From contig QEOQ01000122.1 in the NCBI GenBank assembly GCA_010279815.1, positions 1,191,264 to 1,255,263 on the forward strand: a DNA stretch of 64,000 bases. Direction: 5' to 3'. This document shows, one piece after another, positions 50,232 to 59,419 of this stretch. How positions within the stretch are numbered: position 1 is the first letter of the stretch; every line of letters starts with the position of its first letter. The notes beneath the pieces are model-generated. The model had not been told where the DNA came from and did not search any database. It saw only the letters and a list, made by a program, of their open reading frames with translations. A program made the position numbers and the translations under genes. Origin of the DNA: Brachionus plicatilis. Lineage: Eukaryota > Rotifera > Eurotatoria > Ploima > Brachionidae.

Positions 50232-53042
50232 TTAAGTCTCACTGTAATAGCTTTCTAAATTTAGTTTATCGAGTTTGTTTTTAAAACTGTTAATATCATT
50301 TGAATTGACAATATCTTTTGGCAGTCGATTCCAAAAAGTTGATACTCTGTTGATAAAGAAGTTATGACGTTGTTCACAATTTTTAACTAATTGTCTTTCA
50401 ATAACAAATTCATGAGATCTTAATTGCGGAGTTGTTGCATTCGAGCCAGTATTTTTGAACAAAACTTTATTAGACCAATTCACTTCGTCGAAACCTTTTA
50501 CAATTTTAAACATTTGTATTAAATCACCACGAAGTCTTCTTGTTTCCAACGTAGTTAAATTGAGCTCTTTTAATCTATTTGTGTAACTCAACCCTTTTAA
50601 AGTAGGAATTAGTTTTGTAGCTCTTCTTTGTACCGATTCAATTGCATTAATATCTTTCTTCAAGTGTGGTCTCCATATAACTACACCATATTCAAGATGA
50701 GGGCGTACAAAGGCTTTATATAATCTACAAATAGAGTCTTTACTAGGAAATTTAAACGTTCTTTTAATCAAACCCAAAACCTGATTAGCCCTGCTAATAG
50801 CTGAATTGATTTGAACTGACCATTTTAAGTTATCAGCTATAATAATACCCAAGTCTTTTTCTACATTTGTTTTTACTATCTGTTTACCATTCAGGTGATA
50901 TTCATTTAAAGGATTTTTTTCTCCAATATGCAAAACTTTACATTTATCTTCATTTAAGCAAATAAGCCAATCTCTTGTCCAGCTATTTATAACGTTTAGA
51001 TCTTCTTTTAATGTTTCGACCTTGTTAAGATCATCTAGCACTGAGCCTAATTTTGTGTCATCTGCAAAAAGTTCATTAAAGCATTTAAGTTTATCGGTCA
51101 AGTCGTTTATATAAATTATAAAAAGGATAGGTCCTAAAACCGATCCTTGCGGCACACCACTAGTTACATCTTTACAACTTGACACTTTATCACCCATTAC
51201 AACTCTCTGCTTACGATTGCTTAAAAAAGCACGAATCCAATCAACAATTTGTTTATCTAGACCATACTTTTCTAACTTAAATATAAGTCTTTTATGCGGG
51301 ACAGTATCGAATGCCTTAGCAAAGTCAAGATAAACAATATCCAATGGAAATCGGTTATTTAAGGCTTCAGTGGCCAAATCCATCGTTTCGAGTAAATTTG
51401 TTATACAAGATTTTTTTTCTAAAAAACCATGTTGACGAGTCGAGATTAGCTTGTTTTTTAACATAAAATGCATAATTGGTTTTTTAACTAGTTTTTCCAT
51501 GACTTTACATGGAATTGATGTCAACGAAACTGGTCTATAATTACTTGCTAATAGTCTATTACCTTTCTTAAACAAAGGTGTAACATTTGCTTCGGTCCAT
51601 TTAACTGGAACTTTACCAGTTAAAAAAGACTTAATAAAAATTAGTGATAGAGGTATTGCTACTGATTCTGCAGTTTCCTTCAATACAGCAGGACTTATAA
51701 AATCGGAACCCATACTTTTGTAACTATCTAATAATTTGAGCTCTTTCGAGATATTTGAAACAGAGAGAATTTCATACGGGTCTAATTTTAATGTCTCAAT
51801 TGTTCGTGATTCAAACTCAGGAAGAGTTGAATTTTCATTTTTTATAAAAACAGATTCAAACTGCGTATTTAAAATTTCACATATTGTACCAGGATCGGAA
51901 ACATTCTTGCCATTAAAATCCAAAATTTCGTTTATTTGATTTTTTACGGTTAATTTAGAGTTTACATACGAATAAAATATTTTTGGATTTTTTTTGCCTT
52001 TTTTTACAAGATCAAATTCAAATTTACGTACATCGCTTTTAATTAATGACTCAACTAGTTTCTTTTTCTCCTTGAATTTGACCAATATATTTGGATTTTT
52101 ATTTGATGCTAAATATTTGAACCAAAGATTTTTCTTAATACGAATAACTTTTTTAGTATTAGACGAAAGCCATGGAATATTCTTTTTTGTTATGATTCGT
52201 TTAGGAATAAAATTACGACAAAGATTTTCATAAACGTTTAAGAATAATTCATAGCAAACATTCACATCTTTATTATCAAAACGTTTAATCCAGTTTATTT
52301 TATCTAGTTCTGTTTTAAATTCATCATAATTACCTTTTGAATAATTAAAACAACGATTATCAAATGTTTTCAACAGACTACTGGATGTCATATATTTCCA
52401 ACTTAAAACTAGATGACCTTTACTCGAGCCACCTAAAACCGGTTTATAATTTAAATCATTGATTCTATTAAGACAACTTGTCAAAATTAAATCAAGGATG
52501 TTGGTTGTATATCCATCAGAAGTTTGGAATGTATGCTCAAATACCATTTGATTCAGAAAACAATCGTATACTTTTTCAACAAAAAACGAACTTTCTTGAT
52601 CAAAAGGACTAATTTCTGGGTAACAATTCTTAGACCATTTAACAGATGGGAAATTAAAATCACCACAAATAATAAGGCTAGAGTAACGATTGTCTGATAC
52701 CAATTTACTTGCCTCATCTAATAATATATTTATACTTGTATTTGTTAAATTTGAACTGTTTGGAGGTCTGTAAATACAGCCAATTAATAATTTGTCTTGA
52801 CCATTTTTTATGCAGCACCAAATATTTTCAACAAGACTATCTCTCAGTTGTACCACGCTGACTTCAGAGGCACAAAAACACTCTTTAACATAGATAGCTA
52901 CACCACCACCTCTACTGCCTCGGTCTTTTCTAAATAATGTATAACCTTTTACATTAACCAGTGAACTGTCTCTAAACCAAGTCTCAGTAACAACCGCTAC
53001 ATCTGGTTCCTCGTTAAAGAGTTCCAGTTCAAATACATGCAT
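50232..53042 (-). CDS. LINE ORF2: endonuclease and reverse transcriptase
   Basis: 936 residues from the first ATG; the same frame is open back to the UGA at 53202. The AP-type endonuclease motifs are VVTETWF (18-23), RGSRGGGVAIYV, IYRPPN (90-95), CGDFN (126-130), NILDLIL (181-187) and SSKGHLVLS (206-214). In most relatives the last motif is SDH; here Gly stands before His. The reverse transcriptase has NYRPVSLTS (501-509), YLDFAKAFDTVPH (571-583), SGVPQGSVLGPILF (628-641) and the catalytic FADD (659-662). Conserved C-terminal blocks are RPHLEYGVVIW and FFINRVSTFWNRLP. Upstream of ATG the frame includes FWYTNATSLDNKM, the normal start of the endonuclease domain, so the true product begins before this ATG. 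Confidence 0.93.
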   Translation of the reverse strand: MHVFELELFNEEPDVAVVTETWFRDSSLVNVKGYTLFRKDRGSRGGGVAIYVKECFCASEVSVVQLRDSLVENIWCCIKNGQDKLLIGCIYRPPNSSNLTNTSINILLDEASKLVSDNRYSSLIICGDFNFPSVKWSKNCYPEISPFDQESSFFVEKVYDCFLNQMVFEHTFQTSDGYTTNILDLILTSCLNRINDLNYKPVLGGSSKGHLVLSWKYMTSSSLLKTFDNRCFNYSKGNYDEFKTELDKINWIKRFDNKDVNVCYELFLNVYENLCRNFIPKRIITKKNIPWLSSNTKKVIRIKKNLWFKYLASNKNPNILVKFKEKKKLVESLIKSDVRKFEFDLVKKGKKNPKIFYSYVNSKLTVKNQINEILDFNGKNVSDPGTICEILNTQFESVFIKNENSTLPEFESRTIETLKLDPYEILSVSNISKELKLLDSYKSMGSDFISPAVLKETAESVAIPLSLIFIKSFLTGKVPVKWTEANVTPLFKKGNRLLASNYRPVSLTSIPCKVMEKLVKKPIMHFMLKNKLISTRQHGFLEKKSCITNLLETMDLATEALNNRFPLDIVYLDFAKAFDTVPHKRLIFKLEKYGLDKQIVDWIRAFLSNRKQRVVMGDKVSSCKDVTSGVPQGSVLGPILFIIYINDLTDKLKCFNELFADDTKLGSVLDDLNKVETLKEDLNVINSWTRDWLICLNEDKCKVLHIGEKNPLNEYHLNGKQIVKTNVEKDLGIIIADNLKWSVQINSAISRANQVLGLIKRTFKFPSKDSICRLYKAFVRPHLEYGVVIWRPHLKKDINAIESVQRRATKLIPTLKGLSYTNRLKELNLTTLETRRLRGDLIQMFKIVKGFDEVNWSNKVLFKNTGSNATTPQLRSHEFVIERQLVKNCEQRHNFFINRVSTFWNRLPKDIVNSNDINSFKNKLDKLNLESYYSET

Positions 53043-53201
53043 TTTATTGTCAAGAGAAGTAGCATTGGTATACCAAAATGAGAGAAAATACTTGTTAACA
53101 TATTCCGTACTATTTTGAATAAAACTAGAATAAAAATTTTTTGACTTACTTGAACATTGATTATTTACATTGCTTGAATTATTGATTAAATTTTTAGATG
53201 G

Positions 53202-53909
53202 TCAATCAGAATTGTTTTGGGAAACAATTTTGATTTTTACCACATTATAATCACGTATACCATACCTGTAACCAGTTTTGCTTGCATCATTTTTACTATT
53301 AAGTTCATTTCTATTTTCGATTAATTTCTTTTTTAAATCACGTTGTGCAAACGTTAGGTCGGGGGTGATATACACTGTATTAAACGATTCGTCATCTTTT
53401 AGATTCTTAGCCCCTTTTAACATATCTATTTTACTTTTTTCATCATTTAATTCGATTAATAATGGGGTACTTTCAACTGTAGAGTCTTTTCTTTTGAAGC
53501 GTTTGACATATTTTACTTTACTATAATCGAAACCAATAACTTCCGATATACTTTTAACTAATTCTTTATCTTCAACAACATTTTCAGAAAACTTGGTACC
53601 AAAAATGACGACATTTTTGCTCTTTTTTTCTTCTTCACTTCTTTCTAATCTGATAGCATTGAGTATATTTGTTTCGGTTGTATTACTGTCCTTTAGATTC
53701 GATTTTAACACATTGCTGAACAATTTAAACGGTGTATTTGTAGTTTCTTTTTTTTCGAGTTCGACGACTTTACTAGACAATTTATTATTTTCAGCTAATA
53801 AATTTTCATATTTTCTTTCTAACTCTGTTAACCTTGTGGTAAGACTTTTGATTATATCTGCCTGGTTTACAGAATATTGGTCAAAAGTACTTTTTTGTAA
53901 GTTTACCAT
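53202..53909 (-). CDS. LINE ORF1: RNA-binding coiled-coil protein
   Basis: 235 residues with an N-terminal coiled coil (residues 20-55, LTTRLTELERKYENLLAEN). A central domain starts SKNVVIFGTKFSE and continues KYVKRFKRKDS and TPLLIELNDEKSKIDMLKGA. The order matches the L1-ORF1p-like RRM (NNVVIFGI..., RVGR..., PRPIKV...). It ends KIVSQNNSD then TGA. After the TGA the same frame stays open for 53 codons and runs into ORF2. Known role: nucleic-acid chaperone bound to the element's RNA. Confidence 0.8.
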   Translation of the reverse strand: MVNLQKSTFDQYSVNQADIIKSLTTRLTELERKYENLLAENNKLSSKVVELEKKETTNTPFKLFSNVLKSNLKDSNTTETNILNAIRLERSEEEKKSKNVVIFGTKFSENVVEDKELVKSISEVIGFDYSKVKYVKRFKRKDSTVESTPLLIELNDEKSKIDMLKGAKNLKDDESFNTVYITPDLTFAQRDLKKKLIENRNELNSKNDASKTGYRYGIRDYNVVKIKIVSQNNSD

Positions 53910-53944
53910 ATGTTTTTTGAAAATTTGAAAATTGAAATTTTTAA

Positions 53945-55190
53945 ATTTTTATTTAGACATGTTCATTAAAAAAATTCTATAAAAAAAAAAAAATCATAAC
54001 ATATTAAGACTGAACAGAGTTGGTCAAAAATCAAAGTCATGAAGTAAAAGTCAAGTCTGGACTTTGACTTTAAATTTTATTTTTTCCTGAATAGAAAATT
54101 CAAGACTTAAAATTTTTTTTATATATTTTAATTCTATTTTTAAAATTAAGAAAATATTTGAATTGATTATTTTCTAATTTTTGAAACAAGTTAAAGTACT
54201 GACTTGCACTTGACTTGTGTCAAAAATTTAACAAAAAAGTTATTTAAAGTAAGTTAAAGATTAAAAAAAAATTTAAAAAGTAATTTTTAAATATAACTAA
54301 TTCAATAAAGTGACACTATTAAAAATTTTTATAAAAACTTGTTCAAATAAAAAATTAATTTAAAAAAATAGCAAGCCTTTTAATTTTACTTCCTTTTATT
54401 TAGTGTGTTTTTAAAAATGATTAAAAGTCTTACATTTTTTTTCTATATTTGCAACATTTCTTAAGTTTAAATATATATAAATATTCATTTTCATAATTTT
54501 TTAATTAAGTTAAAGAAGATTTAAAAATTAGAAAATAATTTAGTTGACTTGAGTGGACTCAAGTCAAAGTCAGACTTTGACTTTGACTCTTAACGATTCT
54601 GACTTTAAAGTTTGACTTTTGACCAACTCTGAGACTGATTAATAAATGATTAATTTAAATCTAAGTCGACATAATTTTGAAAATAAGTGAAAAATATTCA
54701 CATTTAATGAATATCTAGTTTCAAATAAATATTCTAAATAACGCTATCAGATGTCTTTTTGATCGCCGTTTTTTTGGTTCCAATTCTTTTTACTTGCTAA
54801 AATTCACAAAAAATTAGTTCTGTAAATGTCATATGGTGCAACTTTCATAGTTACATCCACTTCCAGAGTCGGCTAATAATTCAAAAACTAATTGACAAAA
54901 TTCTTTTGAAATTTAACAAAATTAGCAGAATGTAATTTTAATCTATTTGATCGTGGTGCATTTTGCAATATTATAAAACTTTGGCAGTGGATGCCACTAT
55001 GAATATTGCATCATATTGTACTTAAAAAACGAATTTTTAACGTTTAGAAAAAAAGTAAGATATATTTTATTTTTGTTCTATTCTTATTTTACTAAATTCT
55101 ACAAAATCATTCTTTCAAAAATAAATAAAATTATTCATTAAAAACCAAATATTGTGTACTGTTGGCAATTCTTAATATTAAATTTTTATA
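53945..55190. other. spacer upstream of the LINE, with MITEs
   Basis: Contains the hAT-like MITE at 54015-54631. At 54790-55110 lie segments related to the FARSB-intron MITE (TTCTGTAAATGTCATATGGTG, GTGGTGCATTTTGCAATAT). No gene seen. Confidence 0.45.
54015..54631. mobile_element. hAT-like MITE, CAGAGTTGGTCAAAA ends, long copy
   Basis: CAGAGTTGGTCAAAA and TTTTGACCAACTCTG are perfect 15-bp inverted ends. Flanking 8-mers AGACTGAA and AGACTGAT match at 7 of 8 positions. Subterminal sequence is arrays of AGTCAAAGTC/GACTTTGACT in inverted order. No ORF. It is the longest of three relatives in the window. Confidence 0.78.
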
Positions 55191-55198
55191 TTCTTAAT

Positions 55199-55355
55199 CC
55201 TGTTTATTGACCTTCCGATTTTCTAGACCGAAAATTTTTTGCATGTAAGATAAAAAAGCCTGAATAAACGGCCTAATGACCGCCATCCATTAAAATAGCC
55301 TGTTTATTCACTTTCTGATTTTTTAGGCCCAAAATTTCTGGCATGAAATAAAACA
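55199..55355. repeat. two tandem copies, about 100-bp period
   Basis: CCTGTTTATTGACCTTCCGA at 55199 and CCTGTTTATTCACTTTCTGA at 55299 begin two similar units of about 57 bases, with GCATGTAAGATAAAA/GCATGAAATAAAAC at their ends. They are separated by a GC-richer linker. Confidence 0.6.
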
Positions 55356-55371
55356 AAAAATAAAAAATGAA

Positions 55372-55815
55372 TTAAATGAGAAAAGGAATAAAAATAATAT
55401 CTTCTTTTCCAGTATTGGAAAATTTGACCGAATAGCAACCTCGTTTAGTTGTTTTTAATTTTAGATGAAGTTGATTAGGCACCTTGCAAGGCAAACCATT
55501 GATCCTTGACCAAATTACTTGCTTTTTGTTGCTTTTGAAATTATTCAAATCATCTAGATCAGCCTTATCTCTTCTGACATTAGTTTGGCTATTTTTTAAG
55601 TCATACAGACTTTGGTTACAACCATCTTGATAAGCACTGACAGATTCAGCAAAAAGGAAATCCGATGATCACACTCCAGGTATAAAATGTTTCGGTTGAA
55701 TGATTGATTTTATGGTTACATGTACTGATGTTAGAAGAAAGAAGAGTCCTTTTATATTTAAAAATTTTTTGTTAATGGCTAAAGAAATATGGTCTAAAAT
55801 AAATTTTCCTAGAAT
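55372..55815 (-). pseudogene. unrecognised coding-like frame with one in-frame TGA
   Basis: One minus-strand frame stays open for about 148 codons except for TGA at 55669-55671. Upstream it has a signal-like hydrophobic stretch (GLFFLLTSVHVTIKS), then QPKHFIPGV, the TGA, then SSDFLFAESVSAYQDGCNQ, VIWSRINGLPCKVPNQLHL and the end GYSVKFS-like GCYSVKFSNTGKEDIIF. Composition is clearly protein-like. There is no ATG in a useful position. It may be a decayed secreted-protein gene, or exons whose joins I cannot see. The family is not recognised. Confidence 0.4.
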
Positions 55816-55940
55816 TTAACAAGCTTAACTTTTTTATTTAATCCTAATCAATTCTTGTTTATGTTAAGAATTATAAATTTTATTTTATTTTTGAAATTAA
55901 GTAAAAAAAGTCATCTTAATCTAAGTGCATAGTTATTTAA

Positions 55941-56335
55941 TTAGATTTTTTTGTTCCCAAAAGAAAATGTTTTTAGTTAAATCTAAAATTTCAAAATACC
56001 AAATATAAAAGATATTAACAAAATTAAATTTTTAACTATAGAATAATTTTTACGCATTTTCAATTTTTTACTAAAATGTAACATTTGAATAAAATTATCG
56101 AAAAAGTCAAGTATAAATTAAAATTTTATATTTTATTGTATTTTTACCATGTTTGAATTATAAAAAATGCAAATTTTCATTTAAGTCAATCTATATGTCA
56201 AGCAATTTTTGTTAATTATCTTTTTATTTTAAAAAGGGAAGAGTATTTTAAAGTGGTCTTGAATTTTATTTTTTATTGAATTTAGTTTGATCAAAATTTG
56301 TGAAATACCTAAATTATAAACTTATTATGATTAAT
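55941..56335. repeat. long direct repeat, copy B
   Basis: Collinear partner of 47860-48257, same orientation, about 8.1 kb away. It shares TTTGTTCCCAAAAGAAAATG, AATTATCGAAAAAGTCAAGT and AAAGGGAAGAGTATTTTAAA. One difference is a short deletion near ATGTAACATTTGAATAAA. No coding capacity. Confidence 0.8.
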
Positions 56336-56339
56336 TTAA

Positions 56340-56885
56340 ACTAGAATAATAGAGCTATAAAAGCAATGCACTATTCTTTTTTAAAATCAAAGCTTTCTCC
56401 ATCTGCAGACTATAATAAATTAAATTATATTTTTTAAATTTTAGATCTAAAAAAAATCTTTTGTTTTAATAAACAATAGACGAACTTTTTTTAAGATTAA
56501 ATTTTTTTTTACTAGAACTAAAAAATGAAAATTAATGTTGAGTTTTTTTCCTATTTTCATCTAACAAATAGACTACGATGATTTTTTTACTCATGATTTT
56601 GAAATTATTTTTTAATTTTTTATTTAAAAATCAATTAGGAAATAAATCTTTATAAAAGATTCTAAAGATTTTATCTCTCTATTAAAAATCTGAATGAATT
56701 TTTATCAGGATCCTATGCTGTCCTAGTAAAGTATAAAATCTTACTTTCATGGACAAGTGTTAATTTGACAAATTTGACAAGATTTTTTTTGAAAAAATTT
56801 ATTTTATAAATTTTCATCTAAAAATAAAACATTTTAAAAAATCCAACTGTTTATTAAATAAAACAGTAAAATTTTAAAAATTTGA
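56340..56885. other. AT-rich spacer
   Basis: Noise and probably the 3' untranslated region of the following minus-strand gene. Nothing else seen. Confidence 0.4.
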
Positions 56886-56889
56886 CCGA

Positions 56890-58017
56890 CTAGCTAAAAT
56901 CTGAGATTGCATGCTTGAAATACCAATGCGGATCGGTAAGATTCGTCTCATGGCCGAAAATACTTTGCAAATCTTCCAAAAGATAATTTCTAAGCCTAAA
57001 TAAAGAGTCTTGATTAACTTTGGTCGCATTAATCCGCATCAGAATATTTCTTAAAAAAAAATCAATTTCTATCTTAAGAATATCAGCATTTGGTGTATTT
57101 TTTTTTACTGATAAATTAATAAAACCAGGATTTCGATGCACCAAATCACTTGATTTAGCTATAACATGAGTAATTGAATAAAAAACTAGAATGGCCAGTG
57201 AAAATACGATCAAAAAGACTCCTGTCAGCAGAATAAAACCGGATATTTTGTTCCGAATTATTTGAATATGTCTGTCATGGTTGTGCTTTTTGTTTATATA
57301 ATCCAAATAGTCCAAACAATTCATCATTATTTGATCATTCACTTGCTTTTTTTGGTTTGTGCCACCAGCTTGGTCCATTTGATTCAGTCCAGCTTGAATT
57401 TTTTGACAAGGTCTGAAGTCTACATCCACAGGATCATTTGATGCCGTAGAGCTCAAGTCAAACTGGGAAGTAATGGTCAAAGGAGGCTGCATCAAGTCCA
57501 TTAAGGTCTCAAGAAAGTTTTGGCCCTTGCTAGAAGGGTCTTGGTCCGAATCAGCAGCTGCCGCGGATGCAATATTGGCAATGGTAGAATTGGTATTGAA
57601 ATTTTTTTGATTTCTTACCAAATATTCCAATAGATTTCCCTTGTATTCCGACAAATTCGAGCTTGATTTTACTCTTTCTCTTGGCTGATCACAATCTTCT
57701 ATTTGAATGGTGCATGGCGCATTTATGTCATTTTTGCTTGATTCACTAAATTCAATCAAGGACGGCATTTCTTTTTTTTTGCATTCCAAAACTGGTTTTT
57801 TAAAAGATGGCTGACTGTCAGAAGTTTTTTCAAGTCTTTGATAGGCGCTGAAGTCTTCGGCTGAACACATCCCAGAATCGTCATCATTGTGCTTTAGATA
57901 AAAAATGGTATTTGCGCGACGAATTTTCCGCAAACTTAAGCTTCTTTTTGGATTTAATTTTGTTTGATCAGGATTTTCGTGGTTAAGGTTTTCTGGAGTG
58001 CTTTGAAAATTAGACAT
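56890..58017 (-). CDS. orphan single-pass membrane protein, probable type II
   Basis: A single exon of 375 residues from ATG 58017. The first 255 residues are hydrophilic and Ser/Asp/Gln-rich with basic patches (NPKRSLSLRKIRRANT, 22-37) and phosphorylatable Ser runs. One membrane segment lies at about 258-284 (FILLTGVFLIVFSLAILVFY), preceded by basic residues. The C-terminal 90 residues carry all the sites I judge relevant for N-glycosylation (N301, N330, N359), which argues that the C-terminus faces outward. Weak patterns at 310-350 (IEIDFFLRNILMRINATKVN) may form helices. I recognise no family. Length, clean frame and composition support a real gene. Confidence 0.6.
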   Translation of the reverse strand: MSNFQSTPENLNHENPDQTKLNPKRSLSLRKIRRANTIFYLKHNDDDSGMCSAEDFSAYQRLEKTSDSQPSFKKPVLECKKKEMPSLIEFSESSKNDINAPCTIQIEDCDQPRERVKSSSNLSEYKGNLLEYLVRNQKNFNTNSTIANIASAAAADSDQDPSSKGQNFLETLMDLMQPPLTITSQFDLSSTASNDPVDVDFRPCQKIQAGLNQMDQAGGTNQKKQVNDQIMMNCLDYLDYINKKHNHDRHIQIIRNKISGFILLTGVFLIVFSLAILVFYSITHVIAKSSDLVHRNPGFINLSVKKNTPNADILKIEIDFFLRNILMRINATKVNQDSLFRLRNYLLEDLQSIFGHETNLTDPHWYFKHAISDFS

Positions 58018-58493
58018 GTCTAATCAGCCTTATTTTGTTTTATGTTTTCAAGAATAAAGTATTTATTCTACTGAAAATTCTAATTTGCATAAGAATTAGA
58101 ATAATGGAAAGTGGATTTAAAAGTTTGATTCAACTCATGACTTAAACAAAATCAAAGATTTTTTTATCAAAAATTCATTTTGACTGTCAATTTATTTTAT
58201 TATTTCATCCGCTATTATAAAATTTTTCTAATGAAAAAATTTTAAAAATTTATATTTAAATTTCAAATAAAAATTCTAGTTCTTTGTTAAAATTTAATTA
58301 AAATTTCAGATATTTCTCAATTCTGAAATAAAAATCTTGTTTAAATTTAAGTCTCGTAAACTCGTGCTAACGGCTCTAAGAGTAAAGCCCAAATCTAACC
58401 TTTTTTCTTTTGGAGTTAATTACATCGTTTCTATGTTAAAACAATTAAAATTTAATTAGCTAGAAAACACACTGAATATGGGATATTTTCCAA

Positions 58494-59414
58494 AAATAAA
58501 GCCCAAATTTAACTTTTACAAAAAAATGGTCTTGGATCAAAATAATAAAAAAAAATAAAAAAAATATAAAAATTAAAAAAATCGTAGAGTTAATTAAAAA
58601 AGACTGTTATTTTTTCATTGTATCTAATTATTTTTTTATTGTATCTAAATAATAAGCTATCTAAATATAGTGAATAAATATTTTTTTATTATCTAATTAT
58701 TTTATCTAAGTATCTAAATTTTTTTTTGTTGTATCTATTAAAAAAAAAACGGAAGTAGAATTTTTTTGATATTTTATTTAGAAAAATTAAGAAAAAATAC
58801 AAAAAGGAAGAAAAATTAAGAAAAAGAAAAAAGTTAATCTTTTTTTGTTCTTTTGTTTTGAGGTTGATCTTGAATTGATTTCAGCTTGTTTTTCGATCCA
58901 GTGGGTCTTCCTCTTTTCTTTTTTGGAATCTCAGACTGAGCTGAATTTTCATTAGAATTGTTTTCAACTTCAACTTCATTTTGAATTTCCATTTCTGCTT
59001 CTTGAGCCTCAATTTATCCCATCACATCAACTTGACTCAAAATTGAATTTACAAGAGCCTCTGGTAATTTGTTTTGATTTCGCACGTAATCTCTTAATTG
59101 GAACTCGGTTGGTTGAATCATTAAAGCTTTTTTTGTTGTTACTGATTTACTGCGTTTCCTTTTTTCACCCAAAGGAACATCTTTTGCGTTTCTATGCCAT
59201 TCCAATCCTCGATAACGACAAACAAGAACCAAAATCAGTAATGAGCTAATTAAAGATTTTTATATTTGTCAATTAAATATTAAATTGAATTATTTTTTGA
59301 TACAATATAAAAAAATTAGATACTAAAATCAGATACATAAATAAAAAAATTAGATAGCTTTGAAAATAAAAGCCATTAAAAAATAGAAAATAAGTCAAAT
59401 TTAGGCTTTTTTCT
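58494..59414 (-). mobile_element. AT-hook-coding element, second copy, with inverted ends
   Basis: The left end TAAAGCCCAAATTTAACTTTT and the right end AAGTCAAATTTAGGCTTTTT are imperfect inverted repeats (about 17 of 19). AGAGTTAATTA and AACTTAACTCT lie just inside. Six TATCTA copies occupy 58618-58738; inverted TAGATA/AGATAC copies lie at 59317-59355. In between is a broken gene with an AT hook (58834-59262). This is the same plan as 28560-30050, but the hexamers are oppositely oriented relative to the gene. Confidence 0.5.
58834..59262 (-). pseudogene. AT-hook protein gene of a mobile element, in-frame stop
   Basis: The frame runs SLLILVLVCRYRGLEWHRNA, then the basic KRKRSKSVTTKK, then IQPTEFQLRDYVRNQNKLP and ends at TAA 59014. 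It resumes in the same frame with an acidic Glu-rich stretch, the AT hook KKKRGRPTGSKNK and a basic tail NKRTKKD. A single nonsense codon therefore splits the ORF. No catalytic domain is recognised. The order acidic run, AT hook, basic C-terminus is shared with the copy at 28744-29895. Confidence 0.5.
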
Positions 59415-59419
59415 ATTCT

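Larger units (their letters stand above)
50175..53940 (-). mobile_element. near-complete CR1/L2-type LINE
   Basis: It reads right to left: coiled-coil ORF1 (53202-53909), ORF2 with endonuclease and reverse transcriptase (50232-53042 and upstream in frame), a 3' untranslated region of about 35 bases, a 3' stem-loop (ATGTGG-CAAAA-CCACAT, 50209-50225) and a TTATTA-type tail (50175-50198). The stem-loop plus short-unit tail is the known 3' recognition layout of CR1/L2 elements. The 5' border is uncertain. ORFs are intact apart from one in-frame UGA between them, so the insertion is young. Confidence 0.85.

Noticed and set aside
51736..53928. Plus-strand frames of 60-110 codons over the LINE
   Set aside because: Antisense shadows of ORF1 and ORF2; no recognisable content.
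55669..55671. Selenocysteine codon
   Set aside because: A single UGA in an unrecognised frame with no SECIS hairpin seen is far more simply a nonsense mutation. Kept only as a remote option.
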